Positions 16,157 through 23,590 of a stretch of DNA of 46,719 bases are shown piece by piece (position 1 is the stretch's first letter; each line of letters begins with the position of its first letter). The notes under the pieces were generated by a model. It had not been told where the DNA came from, did not search any database, and saw nothing but the letters and a program-made list of their open reading frames with translations. The DNA is taken from the NCBI GenBank assembly GCA_024638655.1, contig JAHEJW010000003.1, positions 119,769-166,487 of the forward strand. Reading direction: 5' to 3'. This stretch comes from a bacterium (GTDB lineage: Bacteria; Actinomycetota; Acidimicrobiia; Spongiisociales; ZC4RG35). The translations under genes and the position numbers were made by a program.

Positions 16157-16588
16157 TCACAGCCATCCGAGCCAGTGGAGCAACCGAAAGAGTTTCTGCC
16201 ACTCGTGGGCCTTGATGAGCCGCCATATCAGGTGTCGGATGTTGAGATCGTGTGGCCGATCGTCATGCAGACATCTCCGAACGTTGTCGACGATCCTCGG
16301 ATGGCATCGGTCGGTAATCCGATCAACTTCACGATCTATCTGCCCATCCGGCCTTTGATCTGTGACTGGCCTGACGTCGGTTGCCCTGTCCTGTACTCGT
16401 TCGTCGCGTTGGTCGACCACTCGATCAGGGGGCCGCTCGACAGGAACATCGGACACTCGATCTTCGACCTGGTCGACTTTGGTGTGGTCTCGAACCGTAT
16501 CCCGCTCGGTGGCCAGAGCCGCCAAAGGCATGGTCGCCACCATCGCCATTGCCAGCGTCGCCACCGACAGTCGCACCCCTCTTCGCAT
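16157..16588 (-). CDS. Small secreted protein, charged repeats and an amphipathic aromatic C-terminus
   Basis: A 143-residue protein starting at ATG 16586-16588 behind AAGGAG. Residues 1-26 are a Sec signal peptide (RR, hydrophobic core, ALA cleavage site). The mature part to about residue 94 is rich in Asp, Arg and Val with recurring DR/VD pairs and no hydrophobic core, so it is probably extended or disordered. Cys95 and Cys106 could form one disulfide. The last 25 residues (HLIWRLIKAHEWQKLF and on) are amphipathic and Trp/Leu-rich, as in membrane-binding helices. No family recognised. It is first in an apparent operon with the ECF sigma and DUF5667 genes and may be their target, signal or co-regulator. 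Confidence 0.7.
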   Translation of the reverse strand: MRRGVRLSVATLAMAMVATMPLAALATERDTVRDHTKVDQVEDRVSDVPVERPPDRVVDQRDERVQDRATDVRPVTDQRPDGQIDREVDRITDRCHPRIVDNVRRCLHDDRPHDLNIRHLIWRLIKAHEWQKLFRLLHWLGWL

Positions 16589-16642
16589 GCTCGTCTCCTT
16601 TCGTTGTGTGAAGAGACGCCGCGGACGGTGAAGATTCCACGC

Positions 16643-16689
16643 TTCTGTGCGGATTCGCGCGAACCCCAGTTGTACAAATCCGCACAGAA
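16643..16689. repeat. 47-bp palindromic repeat, copy 1
   Basis: Perfect 12-base inverted arms, TTCTGTGCGGAT (16643-16654) and ATCCGCACAGAA (16678-16689), flank a 23-base core that contains TCGCGCGA and TTGTACAA, both self-complementary. The same 47 bases recur at 40599-40645 with a single difference (16677 A versus G at 40633). This copy lies in the 126-base spacer between the divergent secreted-protein and HTH_42 genes. Confidence 0.92.
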
Positions 16690-16714
16690 AGACCCTCCCT
16701 GGCATCCTGGGGTG

Positions 16715-17890
16715 GTGAGACGGGTGAGTGTCGACGAGCGCAGGGCGAGGCTGGTGGCGCGACACGGTCTGGGGCAATCCTTCGACAATGTGGTCGAGGC
16801 GGCCGGGGCGATGGTCGGACTGCACTCCTCGGACCCGGCCACCGTGTTTCTCTCGTGTCGGGCGCGTGTAGCCGACTTCAAGCCGACGGACCTCGAAGAG
16901 GCGCTGTACGAGGAGAAGACACTTCTCCGCATCTTGGGGATGAGGAGAACGATGTGGGTGGTTCCGACGGGGCTTGCCCGATACGTCCAGGCGTCCTCGA
17001 CAAGCGCGTTGATCGAGCCGCAAAGAAGAAGACTGATCAGGATGTTCGAGGACGGCGGCGTAGCCGAGGACGGAGAAGCGTGGCTCACGTCGGTCGCTAC
17101 CAAAACCATGGAAGCATTGGACCGTCTCGGTGAGGCGACAGCGAGAGAACTCTCAGAGGCAGTGCCGCAGCTCTCGGCCAGAATCACTGCCCGCAAGAGT
17201 GACGGCTCGTTGATCGGCGAGTTCGGTGCATCGACGCGCGTCTTGTTTCAACTGGCCACCGAAGGAAGGGTTGTTCGCGGCCGACCGATGGGGACCTGGT
17301 TGAGCAGCCAATACCGATGGTCGACCATGGAGAACTGGGTGTCCGCCGGTTTCGAAGAGGTCGATCGGGCGAGCGCCGAAAGCGAGATCCTGCTGCGTTG
17401 GCTCAGATCATTTGGGCCGGGCACCGAGACAGATCTGAAGTGGTGGACCGGCTGGCCTGTGACACGCGTCAGAAAGACCCTTGACCGCATCGGGGCAGTC
17501 GAAGTGGAAATGGAGACCGAGGTCGGATACCTGCTTCCAGACGACGAAGAAGCCCCGGAGCCCGGACTCATGTGCGTGTCGCTCCTTCCTTCTCTGGATC
17601 CGACGACCATGGGGTGGAAACGGCGCGAGTGGTATCTCGGAGATCTCGGAAACAGGCTCTTCGACCGGAATGGGAACGCCGGCCCGACGATCTGGGCAGA
17701 TGGCCGTGTCGTCGGTGGGTGGACCCAGCGCCCGGATGGGGAGGTCGTCTATGGAATCCTCGAGGATGTCGGGCGGGAGACGGTGAACCTCGTCGATGAG
17801 GAAGTCCACGATCTGACGACCTGGTTGGGGGATGTCAACGTGACAGCCAGGTTTCGCACGCCCCTCGACAAGGAGCTGGCCGACAATTGA
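16715..17890 (+). CDS. Winged-helix DNA-binding protein, HTH_42 / AlkZ-like family
   Basis: About 391 residues. The region from VDERRARLVARHGL through VGLHSSDPATVFLSCRAR, LYEEKTLLRILGMRRTMWVV and the C-terminal GNAGPTIWADGRVVGGW matches the HTH_42 (winged-helix, DUF1006) family, which includes the AlkZ glycosylase that unhooks alkylated or crosslinked bases. AlkZ enzymes carry a catalytic QxQ motif; I do not see one here, so a DNA-repair role is only family-level. The GTGs at 16712, 16715 and 16724 are all possible starts and the boundary is uncertain by a few codons. It is divergent from the sigma operon and shares the spacer holding the 47-bp repeat. Confidence 0.82.
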   Translation: MRRVSVDERRARLVARHGLGQSFDNVVEAAGAMVGLHSSDPATVFLSCRARVADFKPTDLEEALYEEKTLLRILGMRRTMWVVPTGLARYVQASSTSALIEPQRRRLIRMFEDGGVAEDGEAWLTSVATKTMEALDRLGEATARELSEAVPQLSARITARKSDGSLIGEFGASTRVLFQLATEGRVVRGRPMGTWLSSQYRWSTMENWVSAGFEEVDRASAESEILLRWLRSFGPGTETDLKWWTGWPVTRVRKTLDRIGAVEVEMETEVGYLLPDDEEAPEPGLMCVSLLPSLDPTTMGWKRREWYLGDLGNRLFDRNGNAGPTIWADGRVVGGWTQRPDGEVVYGILEDVGRETVNLVDEEVHDLTTWLGDVNVTARFRTPLDKELADN

Positions 17891-17966
17891 GCCGACGGGA
17901 CCAGGACCGTTGCCTGCTCACTGATAGGTTGAGCCGGCACCCGAGAGGGAGGCGGCCACGAGGTAT

Positions 17967-20396
17967 TTGAACCGGTTCGCCGCAGCGTGCCTGTTGACTG
18001 CACTTCTGGTCGCGCCTGCGTCGGCACAAGAGAACGGGACTCCCAATCCTTTGGACGTCCTGCTCGACGCCTTCGAGACCCCAGAGGGCAAGGAATTCAC
18101 TGCACAATTCTTGAGGGAGCCGACCGGAGCCGGCTCCCTAGTCGATCCTGTAGGCGACTTCGAACACTCGACCGGGCAAACTCCCGGCCACACACCGGGG
18201 CACATCGACATCCTGAGCACTTGGGCCGTCGAGCTCGACCCTGGACCTGTCGATCTGTTTGGAGCGACCGACGCCAACCAGATCTGGGCACCCACCGGAA
18301 GTCGCGAAGTCGACCCACCGGGGTACGAGCCGTTCCACACTTTCACCGGCGATCAGATCCACGACGGCAGCCAGTACGGGAGCGGGGCCGTTCTATTCGG
18401 CTTCACTCTCGCCGACACGCCGCCGCCTGCACCTCCAGGAAGGTGCGAATATGTCGTTTGGATCAACGACCTCGCTCGCGGGCAGACCTTCGTGAGAAAC
18501 CCGAACTTCCCTCTGGACCCTGCGGGCGACACGAATCTCGCGTTCGGCCTCGGCCTCAATCCTGAGGGGGGTCCCGGTCTGCAGTCTGCCTTCTCCCTCG
18601 AGCTCCAGGAGGGTGGCGGCTTCGCCCCCAACTTCGAGGCCGACATAAGGGCCTTCGTCACGCCGGACTACGTGGGAATCACAGTTCCTCGGCAATCGAT
18701 CGGCGAGATGGCAGCCGTGAATTTCTACGCCTTCTGCGTCGAGCAGGACTTCGGCTTCGAACCCGAGGTCAGTGGCGCCGACCAGACGGGGTTGGTCGAG
18801 TTCAACGCCGAGCAGTTCGGGTCCGTCCGGATCGGGACGGTGGATGTCCCGATTTCGACGACGACGACACAGCCGGCCACCACGACCACAGAGTCCGCCG
18901 CCACCACGACTACGTCTTCCGTCGTGGATGAGGGCCCGGCTGATGAAGGGGGCTTTCCGTGGTGGTTCGTCCTCATTGGCGGTGGGCTGGCCCTGGCACT
19001 TGTCGGGTGGTGGATCTACGGCCGGGAGGAGGATCCGTGTAAGGAGCTCCTCGAGGCGTGGATGGCTGCCGAAGAGGCTTGTCGGGAGAAACGTGATGTC
19101 GCCGATGAAGCAGCCGACGAATGTGAAAGCGCCGAACTCGAGCTGGCGGGCCTCGAAGACGAGCGCAAGGAGATCTGCAGGACCTGGCCACCTGTCTGTT
19201 GGGACACCGAGGAAGGCGACTGGATCGAAGACGAGCGAGGCAATCGAATCACCTCGAGAGACATCCATATGCGAAGGGTGGCTCTCGGGGACGTATGGGC
19301 CGATTACCGGGCGGGAAAGCTGTCCGCCGGCGAAGTGGAAACCAAGTGGCGAGAGATGGACACGCCGCAGTTCAGGGAGGAACTGAGAGATACCGATGCT
19401 GCGTTCAAAGACTTGCTCGACACCATCGACGAGGACATTGCCGATGCTGAACGGAAGCTGGACGAGACATGCGTAGAGGCGGAACGCGCCTCGGCAGCGG
19501 CTGACGGAGCCTGCGAAGCAGCCGAGAAGGCCCGGCTCGCCTATGAGGAATGTGTCGGCCAGGCCACCGCTGTCGCCGGCGATGGGGGGGCCGGGGACGG
19601 GAGGGCAGCTCGTGGCGACGCACCCTCGGTGGTCTCCGGGACTACAGGCGAGGAACCGTTCGATCCCTGTGAGGGCAGGCAGGGAGAGCGTGAGGCGCGA
19701 CCCGCAGGTGACCCCGACAGGACGCTCGTGTTTGTCGATTTCTCGGTGATCACCGGGGTCTCGGAGGGCTCGGAGCGGAATGTTGCGGCAGGAACTCAGC
19801 TGGCGATCGATCTCAACGACTTGGCGACCGAGTTGGATTTCGCCGGCGACCTGCTGAGCGCACGTTCGGCGGGACTCCATATAGGTGGCGCGGTCAACGG
19901 CTACGCAACCGGGAAATACGTTGTGACGTCCGCCGGCGTCATCAAAGGCGGAATCGACACGGCCATGGCCACGACCGATTCCGTTCCGGATGTCCCCACC
20001 ACACCTGTCCAGGCCGGATTGGAAGGGTTGGAGGGCTTGGCACGCCTCGGGAGCGTCATCGCATCCAAAGTCACCGAATGGATGACAAACGTCCAGATCA
20101 TGACGGTCCGCCTCACCATGTTCTATCAGGACATCACCGCCACACCATTCGAGATATGGGAGTGCACGAGTGAGCGGGGCTGGGTTTGCGTCGAGAGGGT
20201 ATGGGAGATCGAGGTCAGCCGGCTGAAGAGGCTGCTCGGACAGGACCGATCCTTCACGATCAACTCGGAGGTGAGACGTCGCGAGTTCAAGCGGGTCATC
20301 CGGGGTCTCTCCCACCGGGCGGCTACGACGATCCGACGCGACGCCGAGAGCCTCGCCCGCTGGCGCTCGGAGCATGAGCCCGGGCCCTGCGCTTGA
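17967..20396 (+). CDS. Large exported protein: ectodomain, Thr-rich stalk, TM, Cys-containing coiled-coil and C-terminal domain
   Basis: An 809-residue protein starting at TTG 17967 after GAGG. Residues 1-20 are a signal peptide (ALLVAPASA). Residues 21-295 form an ectodomain I cannot assign. A Thr/Ser stalk at about 297-318 (TTTTQPATTTT and on) leads to a TM at about 330-351 (WWFVLIGGGLALALVGWW). After it come helical segments with Cys spaced by about 10-14 residues (EDPCKELLEAWMAAEEAC, about 356-400; DETCVEAERASAAADGAC, about 500-535) and a C-terminal region of about 230 residues. By topology the Cys-rich half should be cytoplasmic. No known family recognised. It ends in a TTGA overlap with the next gene. 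Confidence 0.72.
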   Translation: MNRFAAACLLTALLVAPASAQENGTPNPLDVLLDAFETPEGKEFTAQFLREPTGAGSLVDPVGDFEHSTGQTPGHTPGHIDILSTWAVELDPGPVDLFGATDANQIWAPTGSREVDPPGYEPFHTFTGDQIHDGSQYGSGAVLFGFTLADTPPPAPPGRCEYVVWINDLARGQTFVRNPNFPLDPAGDTNLAFGLGLNPEGGPGLQSAFSLELQEGGGFAPNFEADIRAFVTPDYVGITVPRQSIGEMAAVNFYAFCVEQDFGFEPEVSGADQTGLVEFNAEQFGSVRIGTVDVPISTTTTQPATTTTESAATTTTSSVVDEGPADEGGFPWWFVLIGGGLALALVGWWIYGREEDPCKELLEAWMAAEEACREKRDVADEAADECESAELELAGLEDERKEICRTWPPVCWDTEEGDWIEDERGNRITSRDIHMRRVALGDVWADYRAGKLSAGEVETKWREMDTPQFREELRDTDAAFKDLLDTIDEDIADAERKLDETCVEAERASAAADGACEAAEKARLAYEECVGQATAVAGDGGAGDGRAARGDAPSVVSGTTGEEPFDPCEGRQGEREARPAGDPDRTLVFVDFSVITGVSEGSERNVAAGTQLAIDLNDLATELDFAGDLLSARSAGLHIGGAVNGYATGKYVVTSAGVIKGGIDTAMATTDSVPDVPTTPVQAGLEGLEGLARLGSVIASKVTEWMTNVQIMTVRLTMFYQDITATPFEIWECTSERGWVCVERVWEIEVSRLKRLLGQDRSFTINSEVRRREFKRVIRGLSHRAATTIRRDAESLARWRSEHEPGPCA

Positions 20397-20956
20397 ACAG
20401 GAGAAACTACGGCTTGATCATGATCATCGCGGGTGTGGCTCTCGCGCTGGCCGGAGTGGTGGGTTTGCTCCTCTCAGGGGACAGCCCTCCCGAGCCGAGA
20501 TCGACAACCACGACCATTCCTCAGACGTCCACGACGGAGCCGCCTCCCACGACCACGACCACGGAGCCAGCAACCACCTCGACGACCGTGGTCACCACCA
20601 CCACGACGAACATTGACGCAGGTAGTGCCATACAAGCGTTTGTGACGACCTTCGCCGATGCCATCGCGCGACAGGACGTCGCGTACCTGCTGGCCACCTT
20701 GCATCCTGCTGTCCTGGCTCTCTTCGAAGAGGAGACTTGCCGTGCATTCATCTCCGAGGAGATCCTTCAACTGGAGCAATACCGGCTGATCGGCGAGGCC
20801 GATGGGCCCACACCTCAAGTCGTCGCCGAGATGCAGGTGGAGATGTATCAGGCTCCCGTGGCTTTTGCGTTTCAGGGCCAGGAGTTCACCTCGGAAGCCG
20901 CATTTTCGTTGGTGGACGGCCAGGTCCGCTGGTTCACCCAGTGTGGCAGTGGGTGA
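20393..20956 (+). CDS. Membrane-anchored protein with Thr-rich stalk and small extracellular domain
   Basis: A 187-residue protein starting at TTG 20393, overlapping the previous stop (TTGA). One N-terminal TM or signal anchor at about 7-27 (GLIMIIAGVALALAGVVGLL) is followed by a Thr/Pro stalk (about 37-72, runs of TTTT) and a domain of about 110 residues whose layout (AIQAFVTTFADAIARQDVAY, helix-sheet, Cys116 and Cys184) is suggestive of an NTF2/SnoaL-like cone fold; this fold call is tentative. It is translationally coupled to the 809-residue protein and probably works with it at the surface. Its stop is 7 bases from the stop of the convergent surface-protein gene. Confidence 0.68.
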   Translation: MNRRNYGLIMIIAGVALALAGVVGLLLSGDSPPEPRSTTTTIPQTSTTEPPPTTTTTEPATTSTTVVTTTTTNIDAGSAIQAFVTTFADAIARQDVAYLLATLHPAVLALFEEETCRAFISEEILQLEQYRLIGEADGPTPQVVAEMQVEMYQAPVAFAFQGQEFTSEAAFSLVDGQVRWFTQCGSG

Positions 20957-20963
20957 GAGGTGG

Positions 20964-22139
20964 TCAGACGTCGGTGTGCTTTGCTCTCTTGAGACGTCGC
21001 CGGTCGAGACCGCTGACAATCGCCGCGGCGATGAGCATGATCAGAACGAGCAAGTAGACCCAGGACGACTCGATCACCTCGACTGCCATCGTGTAGTTCG
21101 GAGCGATATCGATCCCCATCACCTCGAAATCAGCCCCCTCCAAACTCCCGAACCGTCCGCCGTCGAAGGCCGCCTGAATCCCGATCGATGCCTCGCGGAG
21201 ACCGGGTGCGGTTGATGTTTCAGTGACCTCGTTCTCCCCGGGTTGTGAAGGAAGAGTCGATTCGGTCGACCCTGTCGTGGAGGACGTGCTCCCATCACTG
21301 GAAGATCCCCCAGACTGTCCATTGGACGAACCGGGTGTAGTCGAGGTCGTCGCTGCTCCGCCCTCTGTGGTGGTCGTAGTGCCCTTTGTGGTGGTCGTAG
21401 TGGTCGACGAAGTCGAAGTGGTCGGCAGTCCGGGAAGGGTCGTCGTCGGGAGAGTCGGGAGAGTGGTTGTTATGGGGAGGCTCGTCGTCGTGATCGGAAG
21501 GCTCGTGGTGGTCGAGCTCGTAGACGACGTCGTCGTCGAAGCAGGAATCGTTCCTTTCACTTCGACAAAGTCGATGAAGACCCCAACGTCCTCGGTCGCC
21601 GGCAATATGTCGGTCACCCGAAATCGGACACCAAAGGTCGCCGATGCAAAGTCCTCGACTCCGTGAGACTGGTAGACGTATGTCTCGTCATCTGTGTTCA
21701 GGTTGTAGCTGGCTACTTCCTCCCAGCTTTGGCCATCGTCCGTTACTTCGACAATCAGCCTTGGTGGATCGAGTGACAGCAGCGAGTTGTCATAGCGACG
21801 TATCTTGTAGCAGAGCTCGGTGTCGACGAGGTCGCTGGTATTTACGAATCGCTTGGCAGCAACCGAACTGAGCAGTCCACCACCTTTTATCAGCAGACAA
21901 TTGGATCCCTCCGGGCAATTGCCAGGGTCGTTGACGGAGCGAACCAAACCCTGGCTTGGGCCGTTGCTCTCACCCTCCTCTTTCCAGTCTGCGGTCCAGC
22001 TTCGGTTCCCATCATTGCCTGAGTAACCGACGTTGGTGAAGAGATCCTTGGCGTACTTGTAGGTCTCCCCCGCAAACGCAACTGGAGCAAGCATCAACAC
22101 GATCCCGGCCACGATCAGCATCGACGCCGCTCGCCTCAT
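20964..22139 (-). CDS. Mucin-like surface protein: signal peptide, ectodomain, Ser/Thr stalk, C-terminal TM
   Basis: A 391-residue type I membrane protein. A signal peptide (1-23, VLMLAPVAFA) precedes an ectodomain (about 24-200) with paired Cys (NCPEGSNC) and beta-rich wording such as RLIVEVTDDGQSWEEVASYN, reminiscent of carbohydrate-binding or jelly-roll folds. A Ser/Thr/Pro stalk of about 100 residues (about 203-310), likely O-glycosylated, leads to a TM (WVYLLVLIMLIAAAIVSGL, about 360-378) and a basic tail (RRRLKRAK). Its ATG overlaps the histidine kinase stop by four bases (22136-22139), so the two are made together. No known family. Confidence 0.75.
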   Translation of the reverse strand: MRRAASMLIVAGIVLMLAPVAFAGETYKYAKDLFTNVGYSGNDGNRSWTADWKEEGESNGPSQGLVRSVNDPGNCPEGSNCLLIKGGGLLSSVAAKRFVNTSDLVDTELCYKIRRYDNSLLSLDPPRLIVEVTDDGQSWEEVASYNLNTDDETYVYQSHGVEDFASATFGVRFRVTDILPATEDVGVFIDFVEVKGTIPASTTTSSTSSTTTSLPITTTSLPITTTLPTLPTTTLPGLPTTSTSSTTTTTTKGTTTTTEGGAATTSTTPGSSNGQSGGSSSDGSTSSTTGSTESTLPSQPGENEVTETSTAPGLREASIGIQAAFDGGRFGSLEGADFEVMGIDIAPNYTMAVEVIESSWVYLLVLIMLIAAAIVSGLDRRRLKRAKHTDV

Positions 22140-23533
22140 GCCGACATCGCCCTGATCACGTCGGCGACGCTCTCGCCTTCTTCCCAGGAGTCGTCCGCTT
22201 CGAATAGCGGTAGACGCACCACGAAGTAGGTCTTGTTCGAGAACCGTTGATGGAGCAGCTCTCCGCCCATCATCTCGGTCAGACGTGAGGCTACGGCCAG
22301 ACCAAGCCCAACACTGCCGGCCAAAAGCGTCTCGTGCCCGTCGTGAACGAACCGTTCGAACACACGCCCGATCTGATCATCCGGAATCCCCTTGCCGTTG
22401 TCCCACACTTCGATATCCACCGAGCCCTCGTTTTGGGTTACATCGATGCCCACATCAGGCCCACCATGTCGGACTGCATTCGACAGGAGATTGACCAGGA
22501 CGTGTCGAAGGCGGCCGCCATCGGCCACGACGACCTCCAGAGACGGTGTTCGGTGGACCTCGGCGCCGGCCCGCTCGAATGCTGTGACCGCACTCTCAAT
22601 CACATCCCTGACCCGGGTGGGACCGAGCTCTACCTCGAGTCCGGTGCTCTCCAGACGAGCTGCGGCGAGAAGATCGTCGACCATTCGAGTCAGTTCGGCA
22701 GACTCGTTGGCGATGATCTGAGCAATCTCGGGCGTCTGCTCCTGCGATGCCGGATCGGCGTCTGTGAGAATCTCCGCAAAGCCATATATGGACGTCAACG
22801 GCGTGCGGAGCTCGTGGGACAGACCGGCGATGAACGCGTCTTTGGCCCGGCCCACCGCACGCTCCGCCTCTAGTTCGGCGTCCGCCTTGATTCGGTACTC
22901 TCTCACCTGCCGTCGTGCAATCCAGAAATATGCGATTACGGCGGCCGCCGGGATCGCCAGGGTTAGGACGAACACGATGTAGCTGGTCGTCCGGGAAGCT
23001 GCGGCGGTGTTGTCGTCTATCTCGGCCTGTACCGCTGCCTGCTCGGCTAGCAATCCTTCGGATAGGGCCTGGTACTCGGTCTCTATCTCCCCAACTATCA
23101 GCGTCTCGGCCCGCTCTGCGTCGGCGTTCTGAAGGGCCTCTAGCGCCTCTTCGGCATATGTGGTGAAGCGGGCCAGCGGCCCGAATGCCGAACTGAATTC
23201 AGCCTGCGATGCCTGGGCTACACCAACCAGTTCCTCGTAGGAGCGGACCACCTGTTCGACCGCGAACTCGACGTCCTCTTGGCTGGCGAGGCCCTGCTCC
23301 TGAAGCTCGACGAAGGTCGTCGCCTGGACCATGGCAGCCCTTGTGAGTGAAGACGTCCCCAGCGCAGCGTTGGCCCAGTGGAGAGTCCGGGCATTGTCGG
23401 CTACACGGGATGCCCCTACTGAGTTGGCGAATGCAAGCCCCGCGACGAAGAGAACAACGACGATCCCGGCCACCATCGCAGCTGCGATGGTGCTCTTTCT
23501 TCGCTTGGGGCGCGCTGACACCTTTGAGCCCAT
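22136..23533 (-). CDS. Membrane sensor histidine kinase (no adjacent response regulator)
   Basis: A 465-residue kinase. TM1 (about 15-37) and TM2 (about 184-205) flank a helical extracytoplasmic sensor of about 145 residues. The HisKA domain has the H-box SHELRTPLTSIYGFAEIL with phospho-acceptor His240. The ATPase domain shows the N-box NLLSNAVRHG, G1 DNGKGIP and G2 GSVGLGLAVA. All catalytic elements are intact. No response regulator gene lies in the window, so its partner is encoded elsewhere. It is 57 bases downstream of the membrane-EEP gene and translationally coupled to the stalked surface protein. Confidence 0.93.
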   Translation of the reverse strand: MGSKVSARPKRRKSTIAAAMVAGIVVVLFVAGLAFANSVGASRVADNARTLHWANAALGTSSLTRAAMVQATTFVELQEQGLASQEDVEFAVEQVVRSYEELVGVAQASQAEFSSAFGPLARFTTYAEEALEALQNADAERAETLIVGEIETEYQALSEGLLAEQAAVQAEIDDNTAAASRTTSYIVFVLTLAIPAAAVIAYFWIARRQVREYRIKADAELEAERAVGRAKDAFIAGLSHELRTPLTSIYGFAEILTDADPASQEQTPEIAQIIANESAELTRMVDDLLAAARLESTGLEVELGPTRVRDVIESAVTAFERAGAEVHRTPSLEVVVADGGRLRHVLVNLLSNAVRHGGPDVGIDVTQNEGSVDIEVWDNGKGIPDDQIGRVFERFVHDGHETLLAGSVGLGLAVASRLTEMMGGELLHQRFSNKTYFVVRLPLFEADDSWEEGESVADVIRAMSA

Positions 23534-23590
23534 GTTTCCTTATCGGCATTCGCGTGCCCATTTCTTCATAGGCCATTGGATCTACTGCAC

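Noticed and set aside
16145-16711. Long plus-strand open frame running from the sigma gene region into the HTH_42 gene
   Set aside because: It is antisense to the secreted-protein gene, which has a signal peptide and perfect SD, and it crosses the 47-bp repeat; the family match starts only near 16724.
17969-17978. Self-complementary GAACCGGTTC at the start of the 809-residue protein gene
   Set aside because: It lies within the coding sequence just after the TTG start, is short, and has no partner site; likely chance.
18393-20375. 660-codon minus-strand open frame opposite the 809-residue protein
   Set aside because: Low-complexity Arg/Gly/Asp-rich translation without domains; the plus frame has a signal peptide, stalk and TM, so this is a GC-rich shadow frame.
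20800-22000. Thr-rich repeats (ACC/ACG runs) in stalk genes as possible microsatellites or CRISPR-like repeats
   Set aside because: They are irregular codon-level repeats encoding Thr stalks, not direct repeats with spacers.
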